Assembly: GCF_036864975.1 (NCBI RefSeq)
Contig: NZ_CP104311.1
Coordinates: 3,368,652 to 3,432,651 of the forward strand
Direction of reading: 5' to 3'
DNA length: 64,000 nucleotides
Origin: Methylococcus capsulatus
Lineage (GTDB): Bacteria > Pseudomonadota > Gammaproteobacteria > Methylococcales > Methylococcaceae
Every line of letters starts with the position of its first letter. Position 1 is the first letter of the stretch. Both the position numbers and the translations under genes were made by a program. The notes beneath the pieces were generated by a model, which saw only the letters and a list, made by a program, of their open reading frames with translations, did no database searches and was not told the DNA's origin. Positions 1-10,021 of this stretch are shown in pieces.

Positions 1-248
1 ACGCCGCATCGAGCCGTGCCAGGATCAAGAAGAACCCCTTCCATCCTTTCAGCACGTTCGACACCGCGACCCTCGGGGGACTCGCCTACGGCCAGACCGT
101 GCTGGCGCGAGCGGCGCAAGCGGCGGGGCTCAGCTGGGACCATCAGGAGGCCCATTCCGCAGCCTATGATGCCAACCAGACCGCCCGGCTGTTTTGCACC
201 ATCGTCAACCGCTGGAAGCGGATGACCGAACTCCTGCCGCCGGAGTGA
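1..248 (+). CDS. rnt: Ribonuclease T, C-terminal part (5' end outside window)
   Basis: The reading frame whose first full codon is at position 3 runs to TGA at 246-248 and has no start in the window, so this is the 3' part of a longer gene. The visible 81 residues contain [18 protein letters not shown] and the [10 protein letters not shown] segment, which is the last exonuclease motif (HxAxxD) of the DEDDh family, and the NRWKRM ending typical of RNase T. RNase T trims 3' ends of tRNA and small stable RNAs. It is followed tail-to-tail by grxD, as in many gammaproteobacteria. The family call is firm; only the catalytic C-terminal third is visible. Confidence 0.9.
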   Translation, partial: AASSRARIKKNPFHPFSTFDTATLGGLAYGQTVLARAAQAAGLSWDHQEAHSAAYDANQTARLFCTIVNRWKRMTELLPPE

Positions 249-258
249 ACGACCGGCT

Positions 259-603
259 TCAGACCTGCTGTTCTCCTGCCTTTGTTGCCCCTGCAAGCAG
301 TTTCTGCAGTTCGCCGCTCTCGTAAAGCTCCATCATGATGTCGCTGCCGCCGACCAGTTCCCCTCCGACGAACAGCTGAGGAAACGTCGGCCAATTGGAA
401 ACCTGCTTCAGGTTCTCACGGACTTCGGGCGCCTCGAAGACATTGACGAAAGCGTACTCCACCCCGCATTTGTCGAGAATCTGAACGGCCCGTCCGGAAA
501 ATCCGCATTGCGGGAAATCGGGCGTCCCCTTCATGTACAGGATGACGGGATTGTCTGCGATCTGGCGCTTGATATTTTCGATCACGTCCACGGTTTGCCT
601 CAT
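259..603 (-). CDS. grxD: Monothiol glutaredoxin GrxD (Grx4 family)
   Basis: A 114-residue protein, the usual length of Grx4. The monothiol CGFS active site appears in DFPQCGFSGRAVQIL, followed by WPTFPQLFVGGELVGGSDI with the TFPQ cis-proline loop and the GG-SD glutathione-binding segment. Proteins of this type bind a [2Fe-2S] cluster with glutathione at a dimer interface and pass it on, often with BolA partners. The ATG at 603 is preferred because MRQTVDVIENIK matches the family start; a TTG at 654 would add 17 unlike residues. It is convergent with rnt and divergent from argD. Confidence 0.93.
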   Translation of the reverse strand: MRQTVDVIENIKRQIADNPVILYMKGTPDFPQCGFSGRAVQILDKCGVEYAFVNVFEAPEVRENLKQVSNWPTFPQLFVGGELVGGSDIMMELYESGELQKLLAGATKAGEQQV

Positions 604-818
604 TTGCTTCGGATGAAACCATCCGATTGTTCGATACCCAACCCTGAACGTCAAGCGGGACGTCCGACGGCTCTGCGCCTGCCGGCCCGGCAGAAACGGC
701 TTGCCGTATCGGGTCGATGAAGTTCTTGTATTGCGCCTTCTTTTCCGTTAATCTTCGGACCTTACTAGGCAGTCTGGCTCGACTGCCTTTTGTTTTTTCG
801 GGTTTTTTCCGCACATCG

Positions 819-1994
819 ATGACGAGCAACATCATGCCGACCTATGCCCGGCAACCCGTGACGTTCACCCATGGTGAGGGCGCCTGGCTTTTCGACAGCG
901 AAGGCAAGCGTTACCTCGACGCCGTGTCCGGCGTCGCGGTCTGCGGCCTGGGCCACGCCCATCCGGCAGTCGCGCAGGCTTTATGCGATCAGGCTGGACG
1001 GCTGGTCCACTGCTCCAACCTCTATCGCATCGGGCTGCAGGAAGACCTGGCCAAACGCCTCTGCGACCTGAGCGGAATGGATAACGCCTTCTTTTGCAAC
1101 TCCGGCGCCGAGGCCAATGAGGCCGCAATCAAGATTGCGCGGCGATACGGCTATCAGCGCGGTATCGACGCCCCGAAAATCGTCGTCATGGACGGGAGCT
1201 TTCATGGCCGCACGCTGGCCACGCTGAGCGCCACCGGCAACCCGAAAGTCCAGGAAGGATTTGCGCCGCTGGTCGGCGGCTTCGTGCGCCGGCCCTATGG
1301 CGACGCCGATGCCGTCGCCGCCGTCGATGATCCCGACGTCGTCGCCGTCCTGGTCGAACCGGTGCAGGGCGAAGGCGGAGTCCGTATTCCGCCTCACGAC
1401 TACCTGGCGCATCTGAAATCACTGTGCGAGCGGCGCGGCTGGCTGCTGATGCTCGATGAAGTACAGACCGGCATGGGCCGTACCGGCCGGATGTTCGGCC
1501 ACCAGCACGCCGGCGTCGTCCCGGACGTGATGACGCTGGCGAAAGCGCTCGGCAACGGCGTGCCAATCGGCGCCTGTCTCGCACGCGGCACGGCCGCGGA
1601 AATGCTCACACCCGGCAAGCACGGCTCCACCTTCGGCGGCAATCCGCTGGCCTGCGCCGCGGCCCTGGCAGTGATCGACACCCTGACCCGGCAGTCCCTG
1701 GCCCAGCGGGCGGAGAGCCTCGGCCGGCGATTGCTGGACGGCTTCCTGGCCCGCCTTGGTGAACATCCCGGGGTCACCGAAATCCGGGGACTGGGCCTCA
1801 TGATCGGTATTGAAACCAAGCGGCCCTGTACCGAGCTCGTCGGGGTGGCCTTGAAGCAGGGCCTGCTCATCAATGTCACCGCAGAGCGGACCGTGCGCCT
1901 GCTCCCGCCCCTGATACTGACGGATGCCCAGGCCGACGATCTGGTGGAGCGACTGAGCTCCCTCGTCGCAGCCCATCTCGGCGCCGTCGGCTGA
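819..1994 (+). CDS. argD: Acetylornithine/succinyldiaminopimelate aminotransferase
   Basis: A 391-residue class III PLP aminotransferase. It converts N-acetylglutamate semialdehyde to N-acetylornithine in arginine synthesis and can usually also serve in lysine synthesis. Visible motifs are FCNSGAEANEAAIKIAR (PLP phosphate-binding loop), GSFHGRTLATLSATG, the LLMLDEVQTGMGRTG segment with the PLP-pairing Asp, and TLAKALGNGVPIGA with the Schiff-base lysine. The open frame extends up to 717, but residues before 819 look like noncoding translation and the family starts near MTSNIMPTYARQPV; ATG 834 is a close alternative. argF follows after 24 bp, so the two are probably one transcript. Confidence 0.95.
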   Translation: MTSNIMPTYARQPVTFTHGEGAWLFDSEGKRYLDAVSGVAVCGLGHAHPAVAQALCDQAGRLVHCSNLYRIGLQEDLAKRLCDLSGMDNAFFCNSGAEANEAAIKIARRYGYQRGIDAPKIVVMDGSFHGRTLATLSATGNPKVQEGFAPLVGGFVRRPYGDADAVAAVDDPDVVAVLVEPVQGEGGVRIPPHDYLAHLKSLCERRGWLLMLDEVQTGMGRTGRMFGHQHAGVVPDVMTLAKALGNGVPIGACLARGTAAEMLTPGKHGSTFGGNPLACAAALAVIDTLTRQSLAQRAESLGRRLLDGFLARLGEHPGVTEIRGLGLMIGIETKRPCTELVGVALKQGLLINVTAERTVRLLPPLILTDAQADDLVERLSSLVAAHLGAVG

Positions 1995-2018
1995 TATCAC
2001 CGATCCAGCAGATTCGCC

Positions 2019-2915
2019 ATGAAACCGCGTCATCTCGTCACCTTGCGCGACCTCAGTTCCGCCGAATTCCGCACGCTGATCGCCCGCGCCATCGAACTCA
2101 AGGCCCGGAAGGAAACCTACGAACCCCTGAAAAACAAGGTCCTGGGAATGGTGTTCGAAAAATCTTCGACCCGTACGCGGGTATCGTTCGAAGTCGGCAT
2201 GGCCCAGTTCGGCGGCAGTTCCATCTTCCTCTCACCACGGGATACGCAGCTCGGACGCGGCGAACCGATCGAGGATTCGGCACGGGTGTTGTCCCGCATG
2301 GTGGACTGCATCATGCTTCGCACCCATTCCCATCGCACCGTCGAAATCTTCGCCGAATACTCCAGAGTACCGGTAATCAACGGGCTGACCGACCGCTTCC
2401 ACCCCTGCCAGCTTCTGGCGGACATGCAGACCTATTTCGAATACCGCGGGGACATCGCCGGCAAGACCGTCGCCTGGATCGGTGACGGCAACAACATGTG
2501 CCAGACCTACGTCCATGCCGCCGAACTGCTGGATTTCCAGTTGCGCATCGCCTGCCCTCCCGGATACGAACCCGAGACCGACCTGATCGAAGCAGCGGGA
2601 AAACGCGTCGAGGTCGGCCCGGACGTCAGGACCGCGGTGGTCGGCGCCGATCTGGTCGTGACCGACGTCTGGGCCAGCATGGGGCAGGAGAGTGAGCAGA
2701 CCGAGCGCACTGGAGCGTTTCGAAGCTACCAGGTCAATGCCGCGCTCATGGCTCTGGCGCACCCCGACGCATTGTTCATGCACTGTCTCCCCGCCCACCG
2801 CGGCGAGGAAGTTTCCGCCGAGGTCCTGGAAGGTCCGCAAAGCGTGGTCTGGGACGAAGCCGAAAACCGGCTGCATGCCCAGAAAGCCTTGCTGGAATTC
2901 CTGCTGACGGCCTGA
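2019..2915 (+). CDS. argF: Ornithine carbamoyltransferase
   Basis: A 298-residue enzyme that makes citrulline from ornithine and carbamoyl phosphate. The carbamoyl-phosphate site is seen as [13 protein letters not shown], the HPCQ loop is in [17 protein letters not shown], and the ornithine/catalytic HCLP motif is in [31 protein letters not shown] marks the start of the ornithine domain and [11 protein letters not shown] the flexible loop. The length is slightly shorter than the anabolic E. coli enzyme but normal for many proteobacteria. It follows argD closely. Downstream is a good promoter for the next gene, so the arg pair seems to end here. Confidence 0.95.
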   Translation: MKPRHLVTLRDLSSAEFRTLIARAIELKARKETYEPLKNKVLGMVFEKSSTRTRVSFEVGMAQFGGSSIFLSPRDTQLGRGEPIEDSARVLSRMVDCIMLRTHSHRTVEIFAEYSRVPVINGLTDRFHPCQLLADMQTYFEYRGDIAGKTVAWIGDGNNMCQTYVHAAELLDFQLRIACPPGYEPETDLIEAAGKRVEVGPDVRTAVVGADLVVTDVWASMGQESEQTERTGAFRSYQVNAALMALAHPDALFMHCLPAHRGEEVSAEVLEGPQSVVWDEAENRLHAQKALLEFLLTA

Positions 2916-2933
2916 AGCGGTTTCCGGGCTGCG

Positions 2934-2961
2934 TTGGGTAATCCGCTGTCGGCGTTATAAT
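2934..2961 (+). promoter_or_regulatory. Probable sigma-70 promoter upstream of the YgiM-like gene
   Basis: A perfect -10 hexamer TATAAT at 2956-2961 lies 16 bp downstream of TTGGGT at 2934-2939. It sits in the 110-bp gap after argF and would start transcription about 60 bp before the ATG at 3026. It could also feed ilvD, 55 bp further on. Assigned by eye only. Confidence 0.5.
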
Positions 2962-3025
2962 TCGTTTTCGTGGCAGGACATGACTGGTCCGGCCCGTCCG
3001 TTTTTTCTTTGGTGTTCGGCCCGAA

Positions 3026-3586
3026 ATGAAAAGGACCCTAGCCTGCCTTCTGCTTGCCGCGGCCTCGGCAGCAAGCGCTGCACCAGAACACGGCCGTGTG
3101 CCGGCCGATGTTGCTCCACCGGCCCAGACCCCGAAACCCCGCGGTGGGCAGGTCGTTCTGCTGAAAGATTTCAACGAGGTCAAGCAGAAAAACCTTGAGC
3201 TCAAACAGAAGCTCGCCGAACTGGAAAACGAGCGTAAATCGCTCGAAACCGAACTCGCCGGCCTGCGGGCCGGGCGGGATGCGGCGGAATCGAGCTCCCG
3301 CAGTCTCAGCTCGGAAAACGAGCGCTTGATGGCCGAACTGGCCGCGATCCGGCAGACCTCGGCCAATGCCCTTCAGATCGAAGCGGAACGCAACCGCCTG
3401 CGGGAAACCCTGGCAACCGTCGAACGCGATCTCGAAGCCAAGCGTCTGGAGAACCAGGCACTGGCTGAAGACAGCCGGCAGCGCTGGTTCCTGATCGGCG
3501 CCGGCGTACTGGCCGGCGGCTTCCTGCTGGGCCTGATCGTTCCCCAGCTCGGCTGGCGCAGACGCAGTAGCTGGGATTCGTTTTGA
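3026..3586 (+). CDS. YgiM-like (TIGR04211-like) coiled-coil protein with C-terminal membrane anchor, lacking the SH3 domain
   Basis: A 186-residue protein. Residues 1-19 are a signal peptide ([17 protein letters not shown]), a Pro-rich stretch follows, residues 45-145 are a long heptad-rich coiled coil ([19 protein letters not shown]) and residues 152-172 form one membrane helix ([19 protein letters not shown]) before a short basic RRRSSW tail. The coiled-coil/anchor half resembles YgiM/TIGR04211 proteins, which normally have an N-terminal bacterial SH3 domain; none is present here. The frame is open and starts with a signal peptide, so this looks like a true short form rather than a truncation. 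Function unknown; an envelope scaffold role is a guess. Confidence 0.7.
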   Translation: MKRTLACLLLAAASAASAAPEHGRVPADVAPPAQTPKPRGGQVVLLKDFNEVKQKNLELKQKLAELENERKSLETELAGLRAGRDAAESSSRSLSSENERLMAELAAIRQTSANALQIEAERNRLRETLATVERDLEAKRLENQALAEDSRQRWFLIGAGVLAGGFLLGLIVPQLGWRRRSSWDSF

Positions 3587-3641
3587 CGCATTTCATCCTC
3601 GCCATCGCCGGCGAACCGGACATTCCCTAAGGAAACTCATC

Positions 3642-5330
3642 ATGACCGACAAGCACCCCCGTCCCCATTCGTCCCAGGTCGTCGACGGCATGGAGCGTGC
3701 CCCGAGCCGCGCGATGCTGCACGCCGTCGGGTTCACCGATGCCGACTTCGCCAAACCACAGATCGGCATCGCTTCCACCTGGGCCATGGTGACCCCGTGC
3801 AACATGCACATCAACAAGCTGGCCGAGGACGCGGCACGCGGCGTCAACGGCGGCGGCGGCAAAGCGGTGATCTTCAACACCATCACTATCTCAGACGGCA
3901 TCTCGATGGGCACCGAAGGGATGAAGTATTCCCTCGTGTCGCGCGAGGTCATCGCCGATTCCATCGAAACCGTTGTGGCCTGTCAGGGTTATGACGGCGT
4001 GGTCGCCATCGGCGGCTGCGACAAGAACATGCCCGGTTGTATGATCGCTCTCGCCCGCCTCAACCGCCCAGCGGTATTCGTCTACGGCGGCACCATCTTG
4101 CCGGGTTGCCACGGCGACAAGAAGCTGGACGTGGTGTCGGTATTCGAAGCGGTCGGCGCCCGCGCCAACAACCGCATCGACGATGCCGAACTGCACGCCA
4201 TCGAATCCAAGGCCATCCCCGGGCCGGGCTCCTGCGGCGGCATGTATACCGCCAACACCATGGCATCCGCGATCGAGGCATTAGGAATGAGCCTGCCGGG
4301 CAGTTCGGCCCAGGTGGCCATTTCCCGTGCCAAGGAGCTGGACTGCGAGCGGGCGGGGGCACAGGTGCTCAAACTCATGGACTTGGATCTCAAGCCCCGC
4401 GACATCATGACCAAGAAGGCGTTCGAGAACGCCATCACGGTGGTGATCGCCCTGGGCGGCTCCACCAACGCCGTGCTGCACCTCCTGGCCATGGCCAACG
4501 CCTGCGGCATCGACCTGACACTCGACGATTTCACCCGCATCGGTCACAAAGTGCCGATGCTGGCGGATCTGAAACCCAGCGGTAGATACTCCATGGCCGA
4601 ACTGGTGGAAATCGGCGGCATCCAACCGCTGATGAAGACATTGCTGGATGCGGGACTCCTGCACGGCGACTGCATGACCGTTACCGGCAAAACCTTGGCG
4701 GAAAACCTGGCCGACGCGCCCGACTACCCGACCGGACAAGACATGATCCGGCCGCTGAACAACCCTATCAAAAAGGATAGCCATCTGGTAATCCTCAGGG
4801 GCAACCTGGCGCCGGAAGGCGCGGTCGCCAAGATCACCGGCAAGGAAGGTCTGAGCTTCACCGGCGCCGCCCGCGTATTCGACGGCGAGGAACAGGCGCT
4901 CAAGGCCATCCTCGACGGCACCGTAGTGAAAGGCGACGTCATCGTCATCCGCTACGAGGGCCCCAAGGGCGGCCCCGGCATGCGTGAGATGCTCTCGCCG
5001 ACCTCGGCGGTCATGGGCAAGGGGCTGGGCAAGGAGGTCGCGCTCATCACCGACGGCCGCTTTTCCGGCGGCACCCACGGCTTCGTGGTCGGCCACATCA
5101 CGCCGGAAGCGTACACCGGCGGACCGCTGGCGATCGTTCGGGACGGCGATACCATCACCATCGATGCCGAAACCCGGGAACTGACCCTGCACGTCGCCGA
5201 CGATGAAATCGGCCGGCGCCTGGCGCAGTGGAGTCAGCCGGCGCCGCGCTACACCAAGGGCGTGCTGGCCAAGTACGCCAGGCTGGTGAGCTCGGCCTCG
5301 GAAGGCGCCGTCACCGACAACGGTCTCTGA
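3642..5330 (+). CDS. ilvD: Dihydroxy-acid dehydratase
   Basis: A 562-residue IlvD/Edd-family Fe-S dehydratase that makes the 2-keto acid precursors of valine, isoleucine and leucine. The cluster ligands sit in [23 protein letters not shown] and [29 protein letters not shown] and [16 protein letters not shown] are the other family signatures. A clear Shine-Dalgarno AAGGAAA lies at 3630-3636 before the ATG at 3642. argE begins 16 bp after its stop, so ilvD, argE and argA are probably one operon that mixes branched-chain and arginine synthesis. Confidence 0.96.
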   Translation: MTDKHPRPHSSQVVDGMERAPSRAMLHAVGFTDADFAKPQIGIASTWAMVTPCNMHINKLAEDAARGVNGGGGKAVIFNTITISDGISMGTEGMKYSLVSREVIADSIETVVACQGYDGVVAIGGCDKNMPGCMIALARLNRPAVFVYGGTILPGCHGDKKLDVVSVFEAVGARANNRIDDAELHAIESKAIPGPGSCGGMYTANTMASAIEALGMSLPGSSAQVAISRAKELDCERAGAQVLKLMDLDLKPRDIMTKKAFENAITVVIALGGSTNAVLHLLAMANACGIDLTLDDFTRIGHKVPMLADLKPSGRYSMAELVEIGGIQPLMKTLLDAGLLHGDCMTVTGKTLAENLADAPDYPTGQDMIRPLNNPIKKDSHLVILRGNLAPEGAVAKITGKEGLSFTGAARVFDGEEQALKAILDGTVVKGDVIVIRYEGPKGGPGMREMLSPTSAVMGKGLGKEVALITDGRFSGGTHGFVVGHITPEAYTGGPLAIVRDGDTITIDAETRELTLHVADDEIGRRLAQWSQPAPRYTKGVLAKYARLVSSASEGAVTDNGL

Positions 5331-5346
5331 CCCGGTTACGGCGACC

Positions 5347-6540
5347 ATGGCCCGGCACCTGCCGCCCCTGCGCGAGATGATCCGGGCCCTGATCGCCCGG
5401 CCTTCGGTCAGTTGCACCGACCCGCGCTTCGACGAGTCCAACCGGGCCGTGATCGACCTGCTGGCAGAATGGGCCGAAGCGCTGGGATTCCGGGTCGCGA
5501 TCCAGCCTCTGGCACACGGCAAGGCCAACCTGATCGCCAGCCTCGGGCCGGCGGAATGTGGCGGAGGTCTGGCGTTGTCCGGCCATACCGACACGGTACC
5601 CTGCGATCCCGACCGCTGGCACAGCGACCCGTTCATGGCGATCGAAAAAGACGGCCGGATCTACGGACTCGGCAGCGCCGACATGAAATCCTTCTTTGCT
5701 CTGGCCCTGACCGCTGCGAGCGACATCGATCCAGCCGCTCTCCACAGACCCCTGCTGCTGGTCGCCACTGCGGACGAGGAAAGCTCCATGGCTGGCGCCA
5801 AGGCACTCTTGCCGGTCCAGCTCGCACCGGCCCGCCGCTGCGTGATCGGCGAACCGACCGGCCTCAAGCCCATTCGCATGCACAAGGGCGTCATGATGGA
5901 ATCGATCCGCGTCCGCGGCCAGGCCGGACATTCGAGCGATCCAACCCTCGGCGCGAACGCCATCGAGGGCATGCACCGGCTGATTTCCGAACTGCTGGTC
6001 ATCCGCGAGGAGCTGCAGGAGCGCTACCGCAATCCGGCCTTTGCCGTACCCGTGCCGACACTGAACCTCGGCGCCATCCGCGGCGGCGACAATCCCAACC
6101 GCATCTGCGGCCAATGCGAGCTGAGCATCGACCTGCGGCCTCTGCCCGGCATGGACACCGAGGAGCTCCGCAACCTGTTGAAGCAGCGGCTGGCACGAGC
6201 CTTGCCGGCCTCCCCCCGATTCGAGCTTTCCGTCGATTCCCTCTTCGACGGCGTGCCGGCTTTCGAAACCCGGGCGGATGCCGGGCTGGTGCGCTGCTGC
6301 GAGCATCTCAGTCACGCCCGGGCCGGGGCGGTGTCCTTTGGTACCGAGGCCCCCTTCTTTTCCCGGCTCGGTATGGAAACCGTGGTCCTGGGCGCCGGCT
6401 ACATCGAGCAGGCCCACCAGCCCGACGAATACCTCCCGTTGGATCACATCGAGCCGGCGACGGCGATTCTCCGTGGCCTCATCGAACGCTATTGCATCAG
6501 GCCGGTTCCTGCACCCTTGACGGAGGACGCTTCGGGATGA
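5347..6540 (+). CDS. argE: Acetylornithine deacetylase
   Basis: A 397-residue M20 metallohydrolase that releases acetate from N-acetylornithine. Zinc-ligand motifs are seen as LSGHTDTVPCDPDRW, GSADMKSFFAL and TADEESSMAGAKALL, with GQAGHSSDPTLGANAIE in the dimerisation domain and ILG-type ending VVLGAGYIEQAHQPDEYL carrying the last His. ArgE hydrolyses the acetyl group, whereas ArgJ would recycle it; its coexistence with a classical ArgA next door indicates the linear pathway. Its TGA at 6538-6540 overlaps the ATG of argA (ATGA), so translation is coupled. Confidence 0.93.
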   Translation: MARHLPPLREMIRALIARPSVSCTDPRFDESNRAVIDLLAEWAEALGFRVAIQPLAHGKANLIASLGPAECGGGLALSGHTDTVPCDPDRWHSDPFMAIEKDGRIYGLGSADMKSFFALALTAASDIDPAALHRPLLLVATADEESSMAGAKALLPVQLAPARRCVIGEPTGLKPIRMHKGVMMESIRVRGQAGHSSDPTLGANAIEGMHRLISELLVIREELQERYRNPAFAVPVPTLNLGAIRGGDNPNRICGQCELSIDLRPLPGMDTEELRNLLKQRLARALPASPRFELSVDSLFDGVPAFETRADAGLVRCCEHLSHARAGAVSFGTEAPFFSRLGMETVVLGAGYIEQAHQPDEYLPLDHIEPATAILRGLIERYCIRPVPAPLTEDASG

Positions 6541-7883
6541 ATTCAGGCATCCCCCCCCAAACCTTCGTACGCTGGTTCCGCGGCGCCGCCCCCTACATTC
6601 ATGCGCACCGGAACCGCACCTTCGTCGTCAGTTTCGGCGGCGAAGCCCTGACCGATGGGCGCTTCGCTGAGCTGGTCCACGACTTCGCTCTGCTTCACAG
6701 CTTAGGGGTCAGGCTGGTGCTGGTGCACGGTACCCGCCCTCAGGTGGAGCAACGTCTGCGCAGCCGCGGTGCGGAACTACGGTACCACCAGGGTCTGCGG
6801 ATCACCGATGCGACCGCGCTGGAGTGCGTGCAGGAAGCCGCCGGCGCCGTCCGGGTGGAGATCGAAGCCCTACTGTCGATGGGCGCCGCCAATTCACCCA
6901 TGGCCGGAGCAAGGATCCGGGTGGCCTCGGGCAATTTCGTGGTCGCCAAGCCTTTGGGGGTGCGCGACGGAGTGGATTTCGGCTACACCGGCGAGGTGCG
7001 CCGCGTGGATGCCGGGGCGATGCGCCGACTGCTGGACGAAGGCAGCGTGGTTCTGGTGTCTCCGCTCGGCTATTCTCCCACCGGGGAAATCTTCAACCTC
7101 AGTGCCGAGGAGGTAGCGACTGCCGTGGCCGGCGCCCTCGGGGCCGATAAGCTCCTGTTGCTTATGGAGCAGTCCTGCGCCGGCACCGACGGCCGGATGA
7201 TCCACCAGATTACGGTGCAGGAGGCCGAGTGTCTGCTGGAACGGGGCGGTTCGCTGGAAACGGGCGTAGCCACCCACTTGGCCGCCGCCCTCAAAGCCTG
7301 CCGTTCCGGCGTGGCCCGCGCCCATCTGCTGGACCGCCACATCGACGGCGCCCTGCTGCTGGAACTGTTCACGCGTGACGGTGTCGGTACCCTCGTCAGC
7401 GCCAATCCATTCGAGGAATTGCGCCCGGCCCGCATCAACGACGTGGTCGGCATCCTGGATCTGATCCGGCCACTCGAACAGACCGGCGCCTTGGTGAACC
7501 GCTCCCGCGAACGCCTGGAAACCGAAATCGGGGACTATGTCGTCATCGAGCGCGATGGACTGATCGTCGGTTGCGCCGCCCTGCATACATTTCCGGCCGA
7601 ATCTCTGGGCGAATTCGCCTGCCTTGCTCTGCACCCCGATTACCGGGGCGAAAGCCGGGGCGAAAGGCTGCTGGAATTCGTCGAGCAGCGGGCCCGCAAA
7701 CTCGGTTTGGCGCGGCTTTTCGTGCTGACCACCCAGGCCATGCAGTGGTTCCGCGAACGCGGCTTCGAACCCGCCTCACTCGCCGACCTACCTGCGCAGC
7801 GGCGCGCGAGCTACAGCCCAGAGCGCAATTCCCAGGTTTTGATCAAAACGATCAGGCCGTCCGAAATTCCCCGAAAAACCTGA
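6537..7883 (+). CDS. argA: Amino-acid N-acetyltransferase (N-acetylglutamate synthase)
   Basis: A 448-residue protein with two domains: an N-terminal amino-acid-kinase-like domain (FVVSFGGEALTDGRF, LVLVHGTRPQVEQRL) that normally carries arginine feedback inhibition, and a C-terminal GNAT acetyltransferase domain from about residue 295 (EFACLALHPDYRGESRGERL, the acetyl-CoA pyrophosphate loop). It catalyses the first step of arginine synthesis. The start is fixed by the ATGA overlap with argE and a GGAGG at 6522-6526. The same frame is open upstream to 5412, but that part is the antisense-of-reason shadow of argE in another frame and is not translated as a fusion. Confidence 0.94.
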   Translation: MNSGIPPQTFVRWFRGAAPYIHAHRNRTFVVSFGGEALTDGRFAELVHDFALLHSLGVRLVLVHGTRPQVEQRLRSRGAELRYHQGLRITDATALECVQEAAGAVRVEIEALLSMGAANSPMAGARIRVASGNFVVAKPLGVRDGVDFGYTGEVRRVDAGAMRRLLDEGSVVLVSPLGYSPTGEIFNLSAEEVATAVAGALGADKLLLLMEQSCAGTDGRMIHQITVQEAECLLERGGSLETGVATHLAAALKACRSGVARAHLLDRHIDGALLLELFTRDGVGTLVSANPFEELRPARINDVVGILDLIRPLEQTGALVNRSRERLETEIGDYVVIERDGLIVGCAALHTFPAESLGEFACLALHPDYRGESRGERLLEFVEQRARKLGLARLFVLTTQAMQWFRERGFEPASLADLPAQRRASYSPERNSQVLIKTIRPSEIPRKT

Positions 7884-7889
7884 ACGTCC

Positions 7890-8669
7890 ATGTCGGATTC
7901 AGGAATGCTGCGCATCCTCCAGATCACCGATTCACACATCCTGCCCGACCCGGGAGCCCGGTTTTACGGCATCGACAGCGCGGCCAGCCTGCGCGCCGTC
8001 ATCGGCCATGCGAACCGCGGCCCCTTCGACCTGGTCCTGCTCACCGGCGACCTGGCGCAGGAACCGGTACCGCAAAGTTACCGGCGGCTCGCCGGGTTTT
8101 GTGCCGAACTGCCAGCGCCGTGCCATTGGCTGCCGGGGAATCACGACGAACCCGCACTCGCCCGCCACATCCTGAAATCCACGCCGCTGTTGCACGAACC
8201 CGTGATCCGGAAAGGCCACTGGCTGATCGTATGCCTGGACAGCACCGTACCCGGCTCGGCCGGCGGCTCCTTGTCGGAAGGACAGCTCGACCTGCTGCAA
8301 CGGACCCTGAGCCGCCATCCGTCGCTCCATACCCTCGTCGCCCTCCATCACCATCCCGTTCCCTCCGGGAGCGCCTGGATGGACACCATGATCTTGGACA
8401 ACGCTGGCGAGTTTTTCGCTGTGCTGGACCGGCACCCCCAAGTCAAGGCCGTCCTGCATGGCCATACGCACCAGGTGGCGGACGTGGAATTTAAGGGAAA
8501 GCGAGTGCTCGGCACCCCCTCGACCTGCATCCAGTTCCAGCCCGCCAGCCGGACCTTCGCGCTGGATGCGGAGCAACCCGGCTACCGCTGGCTCGAGCTG
8601 GGGCCGGACGGTTCGGTGACTACGGGAATCTGCCGGGTCGCGGTGCCGCCGGCGTCCGACACCGCCTGA
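7890..8669 (+). CDS. cpdA: CpdA-like metallophosphoesterase (3',5'-cyclic-nucleotide phosphodiesterase)
   Basis: A 259-residue calcineurin-type phosphoesterase. The metal-site motifs are in order: QITDSHIL (D-x-H), LLTGDLAQE (GD), [11 protein letters not shown] (GNHD), ALHHHPVP and LHGHTHQ. The order and length match CpdA, which hydrolyses cAMP. The gene begins 6 bp after argA. Its last 88 bp overlap the 3' end of rppH on the other strand. Substrate is inferred from family only, since related class III enzymes act on other phosphodiesters. Confidence 0.85.
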   Translation: MSDSGMLRILQITDSHILPDPGARFYGIDSAASLRAVIGHANRGPFDLVLLTGDLAQEPVPQSYRRLAGFCAELPAPCHWLPGNHDEPALARHILKSTPLLHEPVIRKGHWLIVCLDSTVPGSAGGSLSEGQLDLLQRTLSRHPSLHTLVALHHHPVPSGSAWMDTMILDNAGEFFAVLDRHPQVKAVLHGHTHQVADVEFKGKRVLGTPSTCIQFQPASRTFALDAEQPGYRWLELGPDGSVTTGICRVAVPPASDTA

Positions 8670-9157
8670 GCCCCCGCCGGCCGGTCGGCCTGCAAGGCCC
8701 GTTGCAGTTCGCTCAAGGCCTGGCGGTAGACTTCCCGCTTGAAGTAGACGACGTCGCTCAAGGGATGCCAGTAATCGACCCAGCACCAGCGGTCGAACTC
8801 GGGACGCTCGGAACAGTCCAATCGAATGTTGGCTTCGGGTCCGGTCAGACGCAGGATGTACCAGATCTGCTTCTGCCCGATGCAAAGCGGATAGGAGCGG
8901 CGGCGGATGAAGCGCTCCGGAAGCTGGTAGCGCAACCAACCCTTGGTGCGGGCGATGATTTTGACGTACTGGCGCTCCAGGCCCACTTCTTCATAGAGCT
9001 CGCGGAACATCGCGGCATCCGGATCTTCATCGACCTTGATGCCTCCCTGGGGAAACTGCGATGAACGCATGCCCGCCCGGCGCGCCCAGAACACCCGGCC
9101 CTCGTCGTTGCTGAGGATGATGCCGACATTCAGGCGATAGCCCTCGGCATCGATCAT
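8582..9157 (-). CDS. rppH: RNA pyrophosphohydrolase (Nudix)
   Basis: A 191-residue Nudix hydrolase that removes pyrophosphate from mRNA 5' ends and so triggers decay. The Nudix box is seen in [24 protein letters not shown], within which GG...RELYEEVG holds the metal-binding glutamates; SQFPQ precedes it and WYILRL and [10 protein letters not shown] follow, as in E. coli RppH. The ATG at 9157 gives the family start [13 protein letters not shown]; an ATG at 9178 would add seven residues. The last ~30 residues form a Ser/Thr/Pro/Gln-rich tail beyond the fold, and their codons overlap cpdA in antisense. Confidence 0.92.
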   Translation of the reverse strand: MIDAEGYRLNVGIILSNDEGRVFWARRAGMRSSQFPQGGIKVDEDPDAAMFRELYEEVGLERQYVKIIARTKGWLRYQLPERFIRRRSYPLCIGQKQIWYILRLTGPEANIRLDCSERPEFDRWCWVDYWHPLSDVVYFKREVYRQALSELQRALQADRPAGAQAVSDAGGTATRQIPVVTEPSGPSSSQR

Positions 9158-9350
9158 ATCTCCCGCTAATCCGCCCATTGTCTCCAACTGGTATACTGTT
9201 TCCGGTCGCAAGTGACATAGCGTCGATTCGCCGGCCGTCGAGCCCACCCTCGACCGACCTCGTGGGGGCCGGCGTGAACGCCTCGATAGCGGACGAAGCA
9301 GTACACCGCTGCGAAGTTCCGTCAATGTGTTTGGAATGTAAAGGAAACCC

Positions 9351-10013
9351 GTGACTCTGGCAATATTCGACCTCGACAACACGTTGCTCGCCGGCGACAG
9401 CGATTACCTTTGGGGCCGTTTCCTGGTGGACAGGGGCATCGTCGATCCCGAGGCTTACGAAGTGGCCAACACCCGCTTCTATGAAGCCTACAAGAATGGC
9501 ACGCTGGATATCGGTGAATTCCTTGCGTTCGCCTTGCGCCCGCTGGCGGAAAACGACCCCCAACAGTTGTTTCGCTGGCGTGAATCGTTCGTGGAAGAAA
9601 AAATCCTGCCGATCGTGCAGACTACGGCCCGTGAGCTGGTCGAACGGCACCGCTCCGCCGGCCATACGCTACTGGTCATCACCGCCACCAACCGCTTCGT
9701 GACCGAACCCATCGTGCGGCTGTACGGTATCGACAACCTCATCGCCACCGAGCCCGAGTTCCGTGATGGCCGCTATACGGGACGGGTTGAGGGCATTCCG
9801 TCCTTCCACGAGGGCAAGGTCCACCGCCTTTCGGCCTGGCTGGCGGATAACGACGGCCACGATCTGGAAGACACCTGGTTCTACAGCGATTCCCACAACG
9901 ACATTCCCTTACTCTCGCGTGTCGCTCATCCCGTGGCGGTGGACCCCGATCCTGTGCTGCGCCGCACGGCCGAGCAGCGGGGCTGGCCGGTGATCAGCCT
10001 GCGGGCGGCCTGA
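9351..10013 (+). CDS. HAD-IB family hydrolase (SerB-like phosphatase)
   Basis: A 220-residue HAD phosphatase. Motif I is [17 protein letters not shown] at the very N-terminus, motif II is LLVITATN, and motif III/IV are the Lys in EGKVHRL and [15 protein letters not shown]. This is the HAD-IB pattern of phosphoserine phosphatase and relatives, with a helical cap between motifs I and II. The start is GTG at 9351, supported by AAGGAAA at 9341-9347. It is divergent from rppH and convergent with tusA (8 bp between stops). Substrate cannot be read from sequence; members act on phosphoserine, histidinol phosphate or other small phosphomonoesters. Confidence 0.8.
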   Translation: MTLAIFDLDNTLLAGDSDYLWGRFLVDRGIVDPEAYEVANTRFYEAYKNGTLDIGEFLAFALRPLAENDPQQLFRWRESFVEEKILPIVQTTARELVERHRSAGHTLLVITATNRFVTEPIVRLYGIDNLIATEPEFRDGRYTGRVEGIPSFHEGKVHRLSAWLADNDGHDLEDTWFYSDSHNDIPLLSRVAHPVAVDPDPVLRRTAEQRGWPVISLRAA

Positions 10014-10021
10014 CGACCCGT

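Noticed and set aside
5412..7883. A single 823-codon open frame that would fuse an unknown N-terminal part to ArgA
   Set aside because: The first part lies over argE in another frame and has no family features; argA has its own ATG and GGAGG at 6522-6526 and overlaps argE by ATGA.
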